In this document: piece after piece, positions 8,483 to 18,297 of the stretch | How positions within the stretch are numbered: the stretch's first letter is position 1 | Layout of the letters: the number at the start of each line of letters is the position of its first letter | Assembly (NCBI GenBank): GCA_963210315.1 | Contig: OY723281.1 | Coordinates: forward strand, 434,001 to 498,000 | Source of the DNA: Rhynchopus euleeides | Taxonomy: Eukaryota > Euglenozoa > Diplonemea > Diplonemida > Diplonemidae | Length of the DNA stretch: 64,000 nucleotides | Direction of reading: 5' to 3' | Program-made: the position numbers and the translations under genes | The notes under the pieces: generated by a model | Seen by the model: the letters and a program-made list of their open reading frames with translations, nothing else | What the model was told of the DNA's origin: nothing | Databases searched by the model: none

Positions 8483-10388
8483 GCCAGGCGAGGGCGGTCC
8501 GCTGCTCCACGGTGAGGCGCAAGGCGGCTTGCAGCACCCGTGCGATGCGCGAGGATACACGCGGCTCCACGAGATGCGCAAGGAAACCTGCAGCACCGGT
8601 GCGACGCGCGAGGAGACACGCAGCCCTACCTTGATGCGCACAGAGACGTGCAGCACCGGTACGAGGCGCGGGACGACAAGCAGCTCCACTGTGATGCGGA
8701 GGAGAAGCTCCAGCACCGGTGCGATGCGCGGGGAGATACGCAGCTCCAACCGTATGCGCAAGGAAACTTGCAGCAAAGGTGCGATGTGCGAGGGGACACG
8801 CAGCTCCACTGTGATGCGGAGGAGAAGCTCCAGCACCGGTGCGATGCGCGAGGAAACAGGCAGACCCAATATGATGCGCGAGGGAACTTGCAGCACGGGT
8901 ACGATACGCCAGCGAGCCAGCAGCTCAGCCGTGATGCGCGAGGTAACTCGCAGCACAGGGGCGAAGCGCGGCGAGGGGGCGACGAGCAGCGTGGGCGGCG
9001 GGGGCAAGAGGGCGAGCGGCGGCACTCCGATGCGAGAAGTGCGTGCAGAGAAGGCGGGCAGGAGCGGGGGAGCGCAGGCGCCGTTGCTACCTCCTCCGTC
9101 ACTGGAGCCTTACGCGGCGGGGGGCAGCACAGGGGTGGGGTTGTCGCGGAAGGGGATCGAGAGCGCGACTTTTGCCGAAAGGGAAGGCAAACGCGTGGGG
9201 GCAGCGATCCGGAGGCTGATCCCGTGGCAGTCGGCACACCTCTATGCCACGGGGTCCGGGGCGACGCGCGAGCGGCAACGCCTCCTCGACAGATTCGACG
9301 AGTGGAGGGCGACTATGCCGGAGGGGACATCGTGCGGGGATGCAGCCACAAACTGGTCGTGGCCAAGGCTGGGGGGTGCGGCGCCGGGCACGGTGGTGAA
9401 CTACATGGACCGACTCGGGAAGGCCCTGCGGGAGAGAGGCACCCGAGTCCGGTCTGTGAAGTTTCGGGCGGCGCGGAAAGCGCTTCAACGCCTGGGGAGC
9501 ATGGTACGGCCCGCGCAGGCCACACCACTGCGGACAACCGATGTGCGGCAGGCGTTGCACGACCTACAACTTCAGGGAAGGCAGGACACGGCGGCTATGC
9601 TCGCGATGGCGTGGGTGACTAGATCGCGCATCAGCAACCTGCGTTTTGTGATGAAGGAGGACTGGCAGGAGATTGTGGGGGCGGGGGGGCGGGGGGGGCC
9701 TCCAGAGTTGGTGGACGCGCAGATCTATGCAAAAGAGAAGGGATCCAGCAAGTGGAGGCCGGCCATCTACATGCCGGCCGGGGAGCTGACGGCGATAGCG
9801 GTGCGTTTCTGGCGATCCACAACGACGGCAGGCCTGGTGTTCGGCGGGGACTCCAACCACTACGAGGAGATCAAGAAGCTCATCAGGGGGCTGATGCCGA
9901 ACGAGGCCGGGCGCCCCCGCCTAGCTACGAGTGCACACAGGATCAACCGGCAGTGCCGGCGACACAGCGGCAGCAACGGCTGGACTCCTTCCGTACGGGG
10001 GTGCTGGACCTTGAGGTGGTCGCGCGCATGGCCGAGGAACTGGGCCGGTCGGCGGATTACCTGCGGTGGTGCACTGACGGGGCGATGTTCCAGGAGCAGC
10101 TGTCGTCGGGCGTGCCCCTTCCAGGACCCCCAGCGATTTCCGTCCCAGCTTCGTGAAGGCGTGCTGTGCGGCTGGGGTCCTGGCGCCCCTCCGGAGGCAA
10201 GACATCAAGCGTGGGGTGGTGTGCGTCTTCGACATTGCGAAAGCGAATCACAGCACGAGGCGCATCATTGTGGACGGGCGGCCCGTAAACCAGAGGCTGC
10301 CGCGCCCTCGCAGGTTCAAGCTGCCGTCTCCCTTGTTGCTCGCCAGGACGTTGCGCGAGGCGAGCGCTGGTTGGGGTCAGGTGATTGA
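8439..10388 (+). CDS. Tyrosine recombinase-like ORF of retroelement copy B
   Basis: An open frame of 649 codons. The first third is the 60-bp repeat. From about 9120 it reads as a tyrosine recombinase-like protein: an N-terminal helical region (GTVVNYMDRLGKALRERG), the first catalytic box with its Arg (AMLAMAWVTRSRISNLR, about 9590-9640), and a beta-hairpin Lys region (KEKGSSKWRPAIYMP). The second box is uncertain (TSAHRINRQ), and no catalytic Tyr is identifiable. Codons after about 9965 are an out-of-frame reading of the reverse transcriptase. In classical DIRS elements the recombinase follows the reverse transcriptase, so this upstream position is unusual. Possibly a diverged member; activity is doubtful. 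Confidence 0.5.
   Translation: MVVFASERPRCATDEPGEGGPLLHGEAQGGLQHPCDARGYTRLHEMRKETCSTGATREETRSPTLMRTETCSTGTRRGTTSSSTVMRRRSSSTGAMRGEIRSSNRMRKETCSKGAMCEGTRSSTVMRRRSSSTGAMREETGRPNMMREGTCSTGTIRQRASSSAVMREVTRSTGAKRGEGATSSVGGGGKRASGGTPMREVRAEKAGRSGGAQAPLLPPPSLEPYAAGGSTGVGLSRKGIESATFAEREGKRVGAAIRRLIPWQSAHLYATGSGATRERQRLLDRFDEWRATMPEGTSCGDAATNWSWPRLGGAAPGTVVNYMDRLGKALRERGTRVRSVKFRAARKALQRLGSMVRPAQATPLRTTDVRQALHDLQLQGRQDTAAMLAMAWVTRSRISNLRFVMKEDWQEIVGAGGRGGPPELVDAQIYAKEKGSSKWRPAIYMPAGELTAIAVRFWRSTTTAGLVFGGDSNHYEEIKKLIRGLMPNEAGRPRLATSAHRINRQCRRHSGSNGWTPSVRGCWTLRWSRAWPRNWAGRRITCGGALTGRCSRSSCRRACPFQDPQRFPSQLREGVLCGWGPGAPPEARHQAWGGVRLRHCESESQHEAHHCGRAARKPEAAAPSQVQAAVSLVARQDVARGERWLGSGD
8532..8990 (+). repeat. 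60-bp coding tandem repeat
   Basis: Eight imperfect units with a strict 60-bp period (CAGCACCGGTGCGATGCGCG at 8591, 8651, 8711 and onward). Sixty is a multiple of three, so the plus frame stays open and encodes a 20-residue Ser/Thr/Arg-rich repeat with the core ETCSTGAMREE. It sits between the gag-like and recombinase-like parts of copy B. Confidence 0.85.
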
Positions 10389-11426
10389 CCTCAAGGGGTA
10401 CTTCCACCAGTTTCCCCTGGCCCCGGAGGTGGCGTCACACTTCTGCATGCGGGTGGGCGCGAGTTGGTATCGATGGCAGCGACTCCCTATGGGTTTTAGC
10501 TACGCGCCGTTGACAGCCCAGATCACATCGGAGGTTCTCTTGGGCGACCTGGCTGGGGACCACGCGGTGGTCTCTCTCGACGACATCTTGGTCACGGGGG
10601 GATCGGAGATCGAGGTGCCGGCGCGCGCCGCGACATTAGGGATCGACTACATCGCGCAGGGGGCCACATCAACGAGGCTAAAAGCATGCGTGCGCCCGCG
10701 CAGCAACTGGACTACCTCGGGCTGGAGTGGCGTATCGCGGAGGCGGCGTACCGCCTCCCGCGGAAGTGGCACGCAAAGGCGCGGGAGCAACTGATGGCGT
10801 CCCTGACGCTCGAGGGGGCGGCGCTGCGGACGTGGTGGGGCGTGTGCGGGCTTGTCTTCCGGGTGGCGCATGCGTACGAGGTGCGGTTGTGCTTCCTTGA
10901 CGGCGTTCTGCAGTTCGTGCGGCGCTGGGCGCGCCGGGTGTCGAGCGGCGAGTGCGCGTGGGCGAACCAAGTGGGTTTTCCGGCTGACGCCACGGGCGAG
11001 GTCATGTGGGTCATTCGACAGCATATCGATGACGCGTCATGTCGGACACCCTCACCACGGCCTCCGTGTGTGTTTTCAGCAGTGGTGTGGTCCGACGCAT
11101 CCACCACGGGGTGGGGCTACGTGGCAAGTCGTGCGGGGCGCAGCAACTCGGGCGCGACTTGGGGACAGTGGGGCCGGGAGTGGACATCGGGCGACATGTT
11201 TCACCTCGAGCTCCTGGCTGCAGAGAAGGCCGTGACGTGGGCCGTAGCTGTGGGGCACAGCGACATCCTCCTCTGGGTGGACAACGACGCGGCGCGCGCA
11301 TGTGTGGTCCCGACAGAGTGCCAAGGGCAGCGAGGCGATCGCGCGCTGCGACGAAGAAGTCGCAGCGGGCTTACGGGTCAGACGCGAGGGTTTGTTCCCG
11401 CTCCAGCCCCTCCGCACGCGAACTGA
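9931..11426 (+). pseudogene. DIRS-like reverse transcriptase/RNase H, copy B
   Basis: The reverse transcriptase starts in a frame overlapping the recombinase ORF (SYECTQDQPAVPATQ). A poly-C tract at about 10126 has five C where copy A has six, shifting the frame. From 10153 the second ORF (213 residues) holds motif A VIDLKGYFHQFPL, motif B RLPMGFSYAPL and motif C as SLDD instead of YLDD. A 1-bp loss near 10634 shifts it again. The ORF 10686-11426 carries the connection region and RNase H (SDASTTGWGYV, FHLELLAAEKAV, LLWVDNDAAR), ending with a small deletion in the VVLTK region. Clearly decayed. Its neighbour downstream is minisatellite array 2. Confidence 0.78.
11391..11419 (+). repeat. Retroelement direct repeat, 3' copy
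   Basis: Matches 7431-7460 except for one C in a C run. It overlaps the end of the RNase H frame and probably marks the 3' terminal region of element B. Confidence 0.55.
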
Positions 11427-11504
11427 TACTACAAGCAGAACTGGATGAACTGGCCTCCCCCTCCCCCTATCTCCTTTGTATCCTCTGACCGAGCAAGACT
11501 CCCC

Positions 11505-12250
11505 CACCTCCCACGCATCGATCATTCCCGAGGGTACGAACGTGCTGGCATGTGACCCGTCGGCTGCTAACCCCACACCCCCACCCACACATCGATCATA
11601 CGCGAGGGTACGAACGTGCGGGGTGCAGAAGCTTCGCCCCAACCCACCCCAGACACACACAGTGCCTCTTGACCGTTGCCGTGTTGGTGGCGACCGTCGA
11701 ACCATCCCCAACCCCCTCGGTGGCTTGCATCGATCATGCCCAGTCGGTATGAACGTGCTCACCCCTTGCAGCGCTGCACCCCACACCCCAACCCCACCCA
11801 CACATCGATCATTCCCGAGGGTATGAACGTGTGGGGCGTACGTCGCATCGTACGCAGAAGCTTCGACCCTCCCCCCTACCTCCACATGTCATGGCGGAGA
11901 TCATGCCGCTGCACCCCACACCCCCACCCACACATCGATCAGACCCGAGGGTACGAACGTGCAGGGCATGTGACCCGTCAGCGACAACTCCAACCCCAAC
12001 CACGCATCGATCAGACCCGAGGGTATGAACGTGCTGGCATGTGACCCGTCGGCTGCTAACCCCACACCCCCACCCACACATCGATCATACGCGAGGGTAC
12101 GAACGTGCAGGGTGCAGAAGCTTCGCCCCAACCCACCCCAGACACCCACAGTGCCTCTTGACCGTTGCCGTGTTGGTGGCGACCGTCGAACCATCCCCAA
12201 CCCCCGCGGTGGCTTGCATCGATCATGCCCAGTCGGTATGAACGTGCTCA
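11505..12250. repeat. 75-bp minisatellite, array 2
   Basis: Units with CGATCATACGCGAGGGTACG and the 200-bp spacer block, which is present at 11620-11825 and again at about 12110-12250. The arrangement parallels array 4 (26540-27490) almost unit for unit, as part of a larger duplication. Confidence 0.8.
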
Positions 12251-12296
12251 CCCTCCCCTCATTATCCATGTCACAAACCTACTTTGGGTCACCCAC

Positions 12297-12669
12297 GAGG
12301 CACCTCCCATGGGGCGGAAGCTGACCCGACATCATAAAATGCCGCAAAAAACAGCAATAAAAGGCAAAAGGAAGCACGCACACCACAAACATCAACAAAA
12401 GCAAAGCCGTGCAGAAAGGGACCCTCCGCATATACGAAACAGGGCACACAGCAGAAAAAGAGTTACCAGGGGGGCCTTCGCTACCAAGTGTGACTGAGTG
12501 AGAAAAAGTGAGCCACGGCGCACTTCCCCTCACTGGCTGACGAGCAGTGACGAGTAGTGACTGGTAGCGAGGGCCCCCCAGAGCTTGCTTTGGTTTCCCC
12601 TCGGAGGAGGGTACTCACAGGGGGCGCCACGTGAAGGCAGCAAGTTGGATTCTATCCCCCCTGGGTTGC
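12297..12669. repeat. Dispersed repeat R1, copy 2 (interrupted)
   Basis: Matches copies 1, 3 and 4 but carries a 109-bp insertion at 12470-12578. Copy 3 at 27.7 kb shows the uninterrupted sequence. Confidence 0.8.
12470..12578. mobile_element. 109-bp MITE with CAG target duplication
   Basis: The ends are inverted: GGGGGCCTTCGCTACCA at the left and TGGTAGCGAGGGCCCCC at the right (one mismatch). CAG flanks both sides (12467-12469 and 12579-12581), while the empty paralogue at 27.7 kb has a single CAG. A 3-bp duplication and G-rich ends recall PIF/Harbinger-type MITEs, though other families also make 3-bp duplications. No coding capacity. Confidence 0.75.
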
Positions 12670-13437
12670 TAGCAGGGGTAGGTTTACCCGCTTGCAGCGC
12701 AGCACCCCCAAACCCCACTCCTGCGCACACATCGACCTCACACCGACGACACAGCTGTCCCCGCTCCCGTGTGAAGAACAGTCACATCCATGTTTTGGTT
12801 GTCCAGTGTGCCTGTGGTGGGGTGGTTGGGGGTGGGGTGTTCCTCATGCGATAAAGGTGGAAGTGGAACAAGGTCAGGAGGCACGGGGAAGTGCCGCACT
12901 GCAGAGCACATCTTGTCACCTCATTCACATGGCGCTGTGAAGCGGCAGCAAGCTGCGTTGCCCAATGACGAAGGCAGACCAGAACAGGAAACGAGGCAGG
13001 CCTGCACGGTATAGGGGGAACCTGAACAGGGGGTTGGGGGTGCTGCATGTGAGGCAAGCTTCGCTGAACGGGGCAATGGGAGGGGCGGGGACAGGGGGTA
13101 CATCCGACCCTGCAGTGCCGGACTGCTGATCTGGAGCTCGGATGGCCAACAGCACGGTTTTCTCCCCGTCACCACGCAGACTCGATCCGCCACCCCCACC
13201 TAGCCCTCCCCACCCCGCCACACGTCGCCCCTCGCAAGTCGCAACATGCCAACAGCCTGTTTCTGTACATCTAGTTCTTCAGCCACTCGCAACGCCTCAG
13301 GCAACGGACTGCCCCTCCCCCGACCCTCACAGCCCACGGTGGAGTTCACGCCTCAGCACCCGACCCCCACCCACGCGTCGGTCATTCCCGAGGGTATGAA
13401 CGTGCTGTGGGTACGCATGCGGGAAGGGGAGGATACG
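12670..13437. other. Spacer within segmental duplication SD2, no gene seen
   Basis: Nearly identical to 27807-28571. Short ORFs are open on both strands and conserved in the duplicate, but this follows from overall near identity. No domain recognised. It includes one stray minisatellite-like motif (CATTCCCGAGGGTATGAACG) near 13382. Confidence 0.6.
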
Positions 13438-13665
13438 TGAGGGAGGGGAGGGGGTGTGGAGCAGTCTGCAGAGAGAGCACTGCGTCAGTCATTTGATCTC
13501 TTCTCATCTCAGATGCACACGCACCAGCTCCCTCCAGACAGAGCAGGGGTCAGGCCATGCCGTGTTGCGAGGCTAGAAAGGAAGAGAGTGCAGAACACAA
13601 CAAATACGCAAGCAGGTGCAACACGACGGCAAACACCAAGGCAGGGAACAGGGTGACGAGACACT
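13438..13665. repeat. WD40 3' flank block, copy 2
   Basis: Same block as 3890-4110, directly 3' of the gene at 13670. Confidence 0.75.
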
Positions 13666-13669
13666 GCAC

Positions 13670-14800
13670 TCAGGGTGAAACGGAAGACACAGCACACACA
13701 GAGACTGAAGTGCGTTTCGTTGGTGTGAAGACCCACCTCCCGCAGAGGCTCAGTGCAACACCATGACCCTGTGAGTCCACCTTCCCCAGACACTCACCTG
13801 TGCTGAGGCGGTACAGTGCGGTACCAGGGAGAGGAGTCCCCACTGCAACAACATCACCTGGCTGTGACACAGCAAGTGAGTAGGAATCGACATGAAGTTG
13901 CATAGTACGAAGGCAGCTGAGGGAGGTTGTGCACCACACCTTGAGTGACTTGTCGAAAGAGCACGACACCAGGTGCTGCTCGTCCTGAGTCAGGGCGATG
14001 CCCCTCACCCGATCAGTGTGGCCATCCAGGGTGTGTGTGTGTGTGAGGGTGCTGATGTCCCACACACGGATGATCTTGTCCAATGACCCACTGAAGATCC
14101 TCGTGCCCGACACAGCAATGCTGTAAACAACCTCGCTGTGACCCTCCAGCACTGTGGCGCTCGGTGTGCCCTTCAAGTCCCACACACGCACTTTGCCTTC
14201 GTAGTCTCCGGACACCAGACGTCCGCGGTGTGTCCACGCTGCACTGTACACGCTCACGTTGTTGTGGTCCAGTGTGCACACCTCCTCCCAAGTTGAAGTC
14301 AGCCACACGCAGATGGTGCCGTCACGAGAGCACGTTGACAACCACGTCCCACAGACAGAGAAGGGAGCACGCGAAATAGTCCGGTTGCCGTGTGTTAAGT
14401 CCGTCACCACAGCAGCGGTGGTGGTGTCAAACACAGTGATGTGTCCGTGGAAGTAACCCACAGCACACAGCGTCCCACACCTCGACAGTGTGATGCGGTA
14501 TATCTCGGCGCCATGGGTCGATGAGTAGACTGCGGGAGCCTTGACGATGGGCCAGCGTGGGACGAGCTGGACAGCACCCCCATCCTCCAGACCCGTGTCG
14601 GCAACGTGCTGTGCATCGTCCAGCTCCTCCTCACACCCTTCAATGTGTGCTGCGACGTTTTCAGCCTCACGGACTGGGTTGATAGAACCCGGGAACATCT
14701 CGTTGAGCGCATCCGCCTTCAGCCCGACCACGGTACCGCCTTCCGGAACACCGACGACACAGCTGTCTCCGGTCCCGCTGTGACGCACAGTCACATCCAT
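13670..14800 (-). CDS. Ubiquitin-like/WD40 propeller protein, copy 4
   Basis: 376 residues from MDVTVRHSG; an in-frame upstream ATG 17 codons earlier lies in the type-1 flank and is not used in the family alignment. Full ubiquitin-like domain and seven blades. Distinguishing residues: AEIYR at blade 1 entry, NNVSVY at blade 3, EVVY at blade 4, DRVRG at blade 5, LDKI in blade 4 and FDKS in blade 5. Blade 2 has APFSVCG where most copies have TAFSVCG, a variant shared with the copy at 28810, its partner in segmental duplication SD2. No frame damage. Confidence 0.85.
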   Translation of the reverse strand: MDVTVRHSGTGDSCVVGVPEGGTVVGLKADALNEMFPGSINPVREAENVAAHIEGCEEELDDAQHVADTGLEDGGAVQLVPRWPIVKAPAVYSSTHGAEIYRITLSRCGTLCAVGYFHGHITVFDTTTAAVVTDLTHGNRTISRAPFSVCGTWLSTCSRDGTICVWLTSTWEEVCTLDHNNVSVYSAAWTHRGRLVSGDYEGKVRVWDLKGTPSATVLEGHSEVVYSIAVSGTRIFSGSLDKIIRVWDISTLTHTHTLDGHTDRVRGIALTQDEQHLVSCSFDKSLKVWCTTSLSCLRTMQLHVDSYSLAVSQPGDVVAVGTPLPGTALYRLSTGECLGKVDSQGHGVALSLCGRWVFTPTKRTSVSVCAVSSVSP

Positions 14801-15190
14801 GGTACTTGCTTCTTCTTCCCCGTTCAACTTGCACGCGGAAACAAACTGCAAAGCCTTCCTGGAGGGTGTGGCAGTGTGTGCAGTGGGTGACGGTGTGGAT
14901 GGGGATCAAAGACAGAATCCCTCAAAGTGGTGCTCAGGAAGTCGCTCCTTCATGGGATGGGGTTGTGGCGGGGTTGGGGGAAGAGCCTCGTGTTCTGTTC
15001 TCTCTGCTCGGAACGACTTTGCGAGTGGGTGAGGGGTCTGAGGGAGATGCTGGGCTGTTGTGACGGGCACAACACGCAACCCACCCTACCCACACCCGAC
15101 CCCCTCACTGCTTTTGGAATGGAACACTCAGGTCAGATCACGGCACCACCCCACACCCACCTGTCGCCACCTGCCACCCCCTGGCACAAC
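14801..15190. repeat. WD40 5' flank, type 1, with spacer block
   Basis: Immediately upstream of the gene at 13670. Matches the flank of the gene at 46545 (47680-48070) closely. The first 110 bp also match the flank of the gene at 1045. A sub-block with CTCTGCTCGGAACGACTTTG recurs at 32403-32600. It must hold the promoter of these copies; no core motif recognised. Confidence 0.7.
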
Positions 15191-15339
15191 ACACAGCTGC
15201 CTCCAAACAGAGAACAACGGGTCAGGTGCTGCAGTGTTGAGGCTAGAGAGGAAGAGAGTGCAGAACACAACAAATACGCAAGCAGGGCAACACGACGGCA
15301 AACACGAAAGTCGGGCAACAGGGTGACGAGACACTGCAC

Positions 15340-16473
15340 TCAGGGTGAAACGGAAGACACAGCACACACAGAGACTGAAGTGCGTTTCGCTGGTGTGAAG
15401 ACCCACCTCCCGCAGAGGCTGAGTGCAACAGCATCACCGCGTGAGCCCACAGCCCCCATACCCTCACCTGTGCTGAGGCAGTACAGATCGGTACGCACGT
15501 GAGGAAGCGCCACTGCGACAACATCACCTGGCTGTGAGACAGCAACTGAGGGCGGAATGTATGGCAGCTGCACAGTACGCAGGCAGCTGAGGGAGGTTGT
15601 GCACCACACCTTGAGTGACTTGTCAACAGAGCACGACACCAGGTGCTGCTCGTCCTGAGTCAGGGCGATGCCATAGACCGAGCCAGTGTGGCCATCCAGT
15701 GTGTGTGTGTGTGTGAGGGTGCTGATGTCCCACACACGGATGCTCTTGTCAGCTGACCCGCAGAAGATCCTCGTGCCCGACACAGCAATGCTGTTAACAG
15801 CCTCGCTGTGACCCTCCAGCACTGTGGCGCTCGGTGTGCCCTTCAAGTCCCACACACGCGCTTTGGCTTTGGAGCCTCCGGAGACGAGACGCCCGCAGTG
15901 TGTCCACGCTGCACTGAACACCCAGTCGTTGTCATGGTCCAGCATGCACACCTCCTCCCAAGTTGAAGTCAGCCACACGCAGATGGTGCCGCCAGAAGAG
16001 CACGTTGCCAACCACGTCCCACAGACAGAGAACGCTGTGCAAGTAATCACCTTCTCGCCGTGTGTTAAGTCCGCCACCACAACAGCGGTGGTGGTGTCAA
16101 ACACAGTGATGTGCCCGCCGTCGGAGGAACCCACAGCACACAGCGCCCCACACCTCGACAGTGTGATGTGGGACACCTTGTCGCCATGGGTCGATGAGTA
16201 GACTGCGGGAGCCTTGACGATGGGCCAGCGTGGGACGAGCTGGACAGCACCCCCGTCCTCCAGACCCGTGTCGGCAACGCGCTGTGCATCGTCCAGCTCC
16301 TCCTCACACCCTTCGATGTGTGCTGCGACGTGTTCAGCCTCACGGACTGGGTTGATAGAACCCGGGAACATCTCGTTGAGCGCATCCGCCTTCAGCCCGA
16401 CCACGGTCCCGCCTTCCGGAACACCGACGACACAGCTGTCACCGGTCCCGCTGTGACGGACACACACATCCAT
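15340..16473 (-). CDS. Ubiquitin-like/WD40 propeller protein, copy 5
   Basis: 377 residues beginning MDVCVRHSG (Cys at position 4, as in the copy at 28810). Blade entries are DKVSH, DNDWVF, EAVN and GSVYG. Blade 3 has SGGSKAKARVWD in place of the usual SGD type, and blade 4 has CGSADKS. The dinucleotide repeat encoding HTHT has eight GT units through a G-to-T change, but overall length and frame are kept. Blade 6 is unusual (PYIPPSVAVSQ), a version shared with the copy at 46545. Intact. Confidence 0.85.
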   Translation of the reverse strand: MDVCVRHSGTGDSCVVGVPEGGTVVGLKADALNEMFPGSINPVREAEHVAAHIEGCEEELDDAQRVADTGLEDGGAVQLVPRWPIVKAPAVYSSTHGDKVSHITLSRCGALCAVGSSDGGHITVFDTTTAVVVADLTHGEKVITCTAFSVCGTWLATCSSGGTICVWLTSTWEEVCMLDHDNDWVFSAAWTHCGRLVSGGSKAKARVWDLKGTPSATVLEGHSEAVNSIAVSGTRIFCGSADKSIRVWDISTLTHTHTLDGHTGSVYGIALTQDEQHLVSCSVDKSLKVWCTTSLSCLRTVQLPYIPPSVAVSQPGDVVAVALPHVRTDLYCLSTGEGMGAVGSRGDAVALSLCGRWVFTPAKRTSVSVCAVSSVSP

Positions 16474-16479
16474 GGCTTT

Positions 16480-16800
16480 GGTAACTAGCTAACTAGCTGA
16501 TCTGCTTTTCTGGAGAATGTGGGGGGTTGGTGTGCAGTGTGCGATCAGGGGATGGGGATCAAGACAGTGGGAAGGTGGGACCGGCACGTACTGCGGGGTT
16601 TGGTGTCCCTTCCCCTGAAGCCCAACACAGTCCCCTCGAAAGGAAGCGAAGCACACACAGCACACCAACCCTCCTGTTTCTGGTCGTGCTGACGGCACAT
16701 GTGACTGCAGGACGGCTGAGTGTGTTTCGCTGTTGACTGCGGCTCTCGGTGTGGAAGCGAAGGAGAGAACAAGTATGCTCAGGATGTGGTGCTGGTGGGA
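16480..16800. repeat. WD40 5' flank, type 2, copy 2
   Basis: Matches 3495-3790 and 29945-30265. It begins beside the start codon with a tandem AACTAGCT motif, present here and at 29.95 kb. Confidence 0.7.
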
Positions 16801-16879
16801 GAATCGCGGATGTGCTGGAACTCCTCTGAGTCAACACTGGTCTCAGGTGTGCATTGCAAAGGTGGAGAGGGGGGCTTCG

Positions 16880-17097
16880 TGAGGGAGGGGAGGGGAGGGG
16901 GGGTGGAGCAGTCTGCAGAGAGAGCACTGCATCAACCATTTGACTACCATATGACCTCTTCTCATCTCAGATGCAAACGCATCAGCTGCCTCCAAACAGA
17001 GCAGGGGTCAGGCCATGCCGTGTTGCGAGGCTAGAAAGGAAGAGAGTGCAGAACACAACAAAAACGCAAGCAGGTGCAACACGACGGCAAACACGAA
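16880..17097. repeat. WD40 3' flank block without its gene
   Basis: The block normally found 3' of WD40 copies, but followed here by unrelated sequence from about 17100. The gene that should lie beyond it has been lost or replaced. Confidence 0.65.
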
Positions 17098-17099
17098 CA

Positions 17100-17780
17100 A
17101 AAAGGCAGATCCGGGCTACTATTCGTTGAGCGCACACTCCGAGGTGACTCCTGTGCCAAAGGCTCCGGAAGCCCCTGTGAAGTGGGATGAAGGTGTGATC
17201 CTCGCTTCAAGTCGTACGATTTCCCTCGTACCCAATACTGACCCACACGTTGATTGACTCGCAACACGCAAGAAAGGAAACAGGCTTTGTTTGTTGACCG
17301 CATCCACCATCTCCCTGTTGGAAGTGCAGACACTTCTGTACAAAACAAGGGGGTGGGGGGTCAGTGTCGATTGCTAAAAAATGTCAGTCCAGTACAGCCG
17401 CTCTTTACTCGTATTTTGTTTGTGATGCGTTGACGCTTCCACACACAAAACCTCAACTCCTGTGATGGGGAGGCTGGTGGTGTGCGGAGCACGTTTGGCT
17501 GTGGTGGAGTGACATTTTCTGCTCACAAGTGTGCGTAAAAAAAATTCTGAGGTTTCCCGGATTTAAACTTTTTTTGTTCTTTTCCCCCCAGACCAGCAAC
17601 ATAGGCAACTGCTGGTCTCGAGACCAGCTGGACCCCCCAAGCTACATGCCTGAATACACTACAACACCGAATACCAAGGGTGGGGGCGTTCTGTCTCTAG
17701 TCCTGTTTCATTCGTGCGTTCAGTCTGAAGACAAGATGATGGAAACAAAACTTTGTGTCTGCAAATCAGAAAGGGGAGAG
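17100..17780. other. Spacer without recognised gene
   Basis: No WD40 or retroelement homology seen over most of this stretch. The last 40 bp match a region near 45258. Nothing convincing encoded. Confidence 0.4.
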
Positions 17781-17781
17781 A

Positions 17782-18156
17782 AGAACCAGCGGGTATTCGT
17801 CGATCGCGAGAACACCCGGGTTTGCGGGGGGGCGTCACCCCGGCGGGCGCTCCAGCCGACGCCTGTTGCTCCTGCTCCGCTGCCGCCTGTTCCGCCGCCT
17901 GCTGCTCCAGCTCCGCTACCGCCTGTTCCGCCGCCTGCCGCTCTTCTGCTTCCTCGTCGTCTTCCTGCTCCTCCTCCACGTGGTCCTCCGCGGGGAGCAC
18001 CTTCCCCTTCTTCGCCCTCCGGTTGTGGGAAGGCATGTGTGGGGTAGGGGTGTAGGGCGTGCGGGGGGCTTCTCGCGGGGGGTGAGCGAGAGGGGTTGTG
18101 TAAGGGCAAAAGCGCGGGAAGAACCAGCAAATTCTTCGTCGATCGCGAGAACACCC
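17782..18156 (-). mobile_element. Insertion of about 300 bp with long flanking direct repeats
   Basis: GAACCAGC...TTCGTCGATCGCGAGAACACCC occurs at 17783-17819 and again at 18121-18156. The paralogous site at 45275-45315 has the sequence once with no insert, so this is an insertion with a target duplication of about 35 bp. The insert contains, on the minus strand, an ORF start at 18036 (MPSHNRRAKKGKV) that continues as an acidic, Gln/Ala/Glu-rich coiled-coil-like segment and is cut at about 17820. This resembles the first ORF of a retroelement, represented only by its 5' part. Confidence 0.6.
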
Positions 18157-18297
18157 CACACGCCTGCTGCGGGTGTGGTGTGTCCTGCATGATCTGCATA
18201 GCAAAGTTTCCTGCGTTGTTAGCACAACTCCAAAAAAGGAAAACAGGCATGCCCCAACAAACACGAAGGCAGGGAACAGGGTGACGAGACACTGCAC

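Noticed and set aside
7463-9025. Minus-strand 520-codon frame opposite the gag and recombinase region
   Set aside because: Its composition is a shadow of the GC-rich plus-strand coding sequence and the 60-bp repeat. No recognisable domain, and the opposite strand is protein-like.
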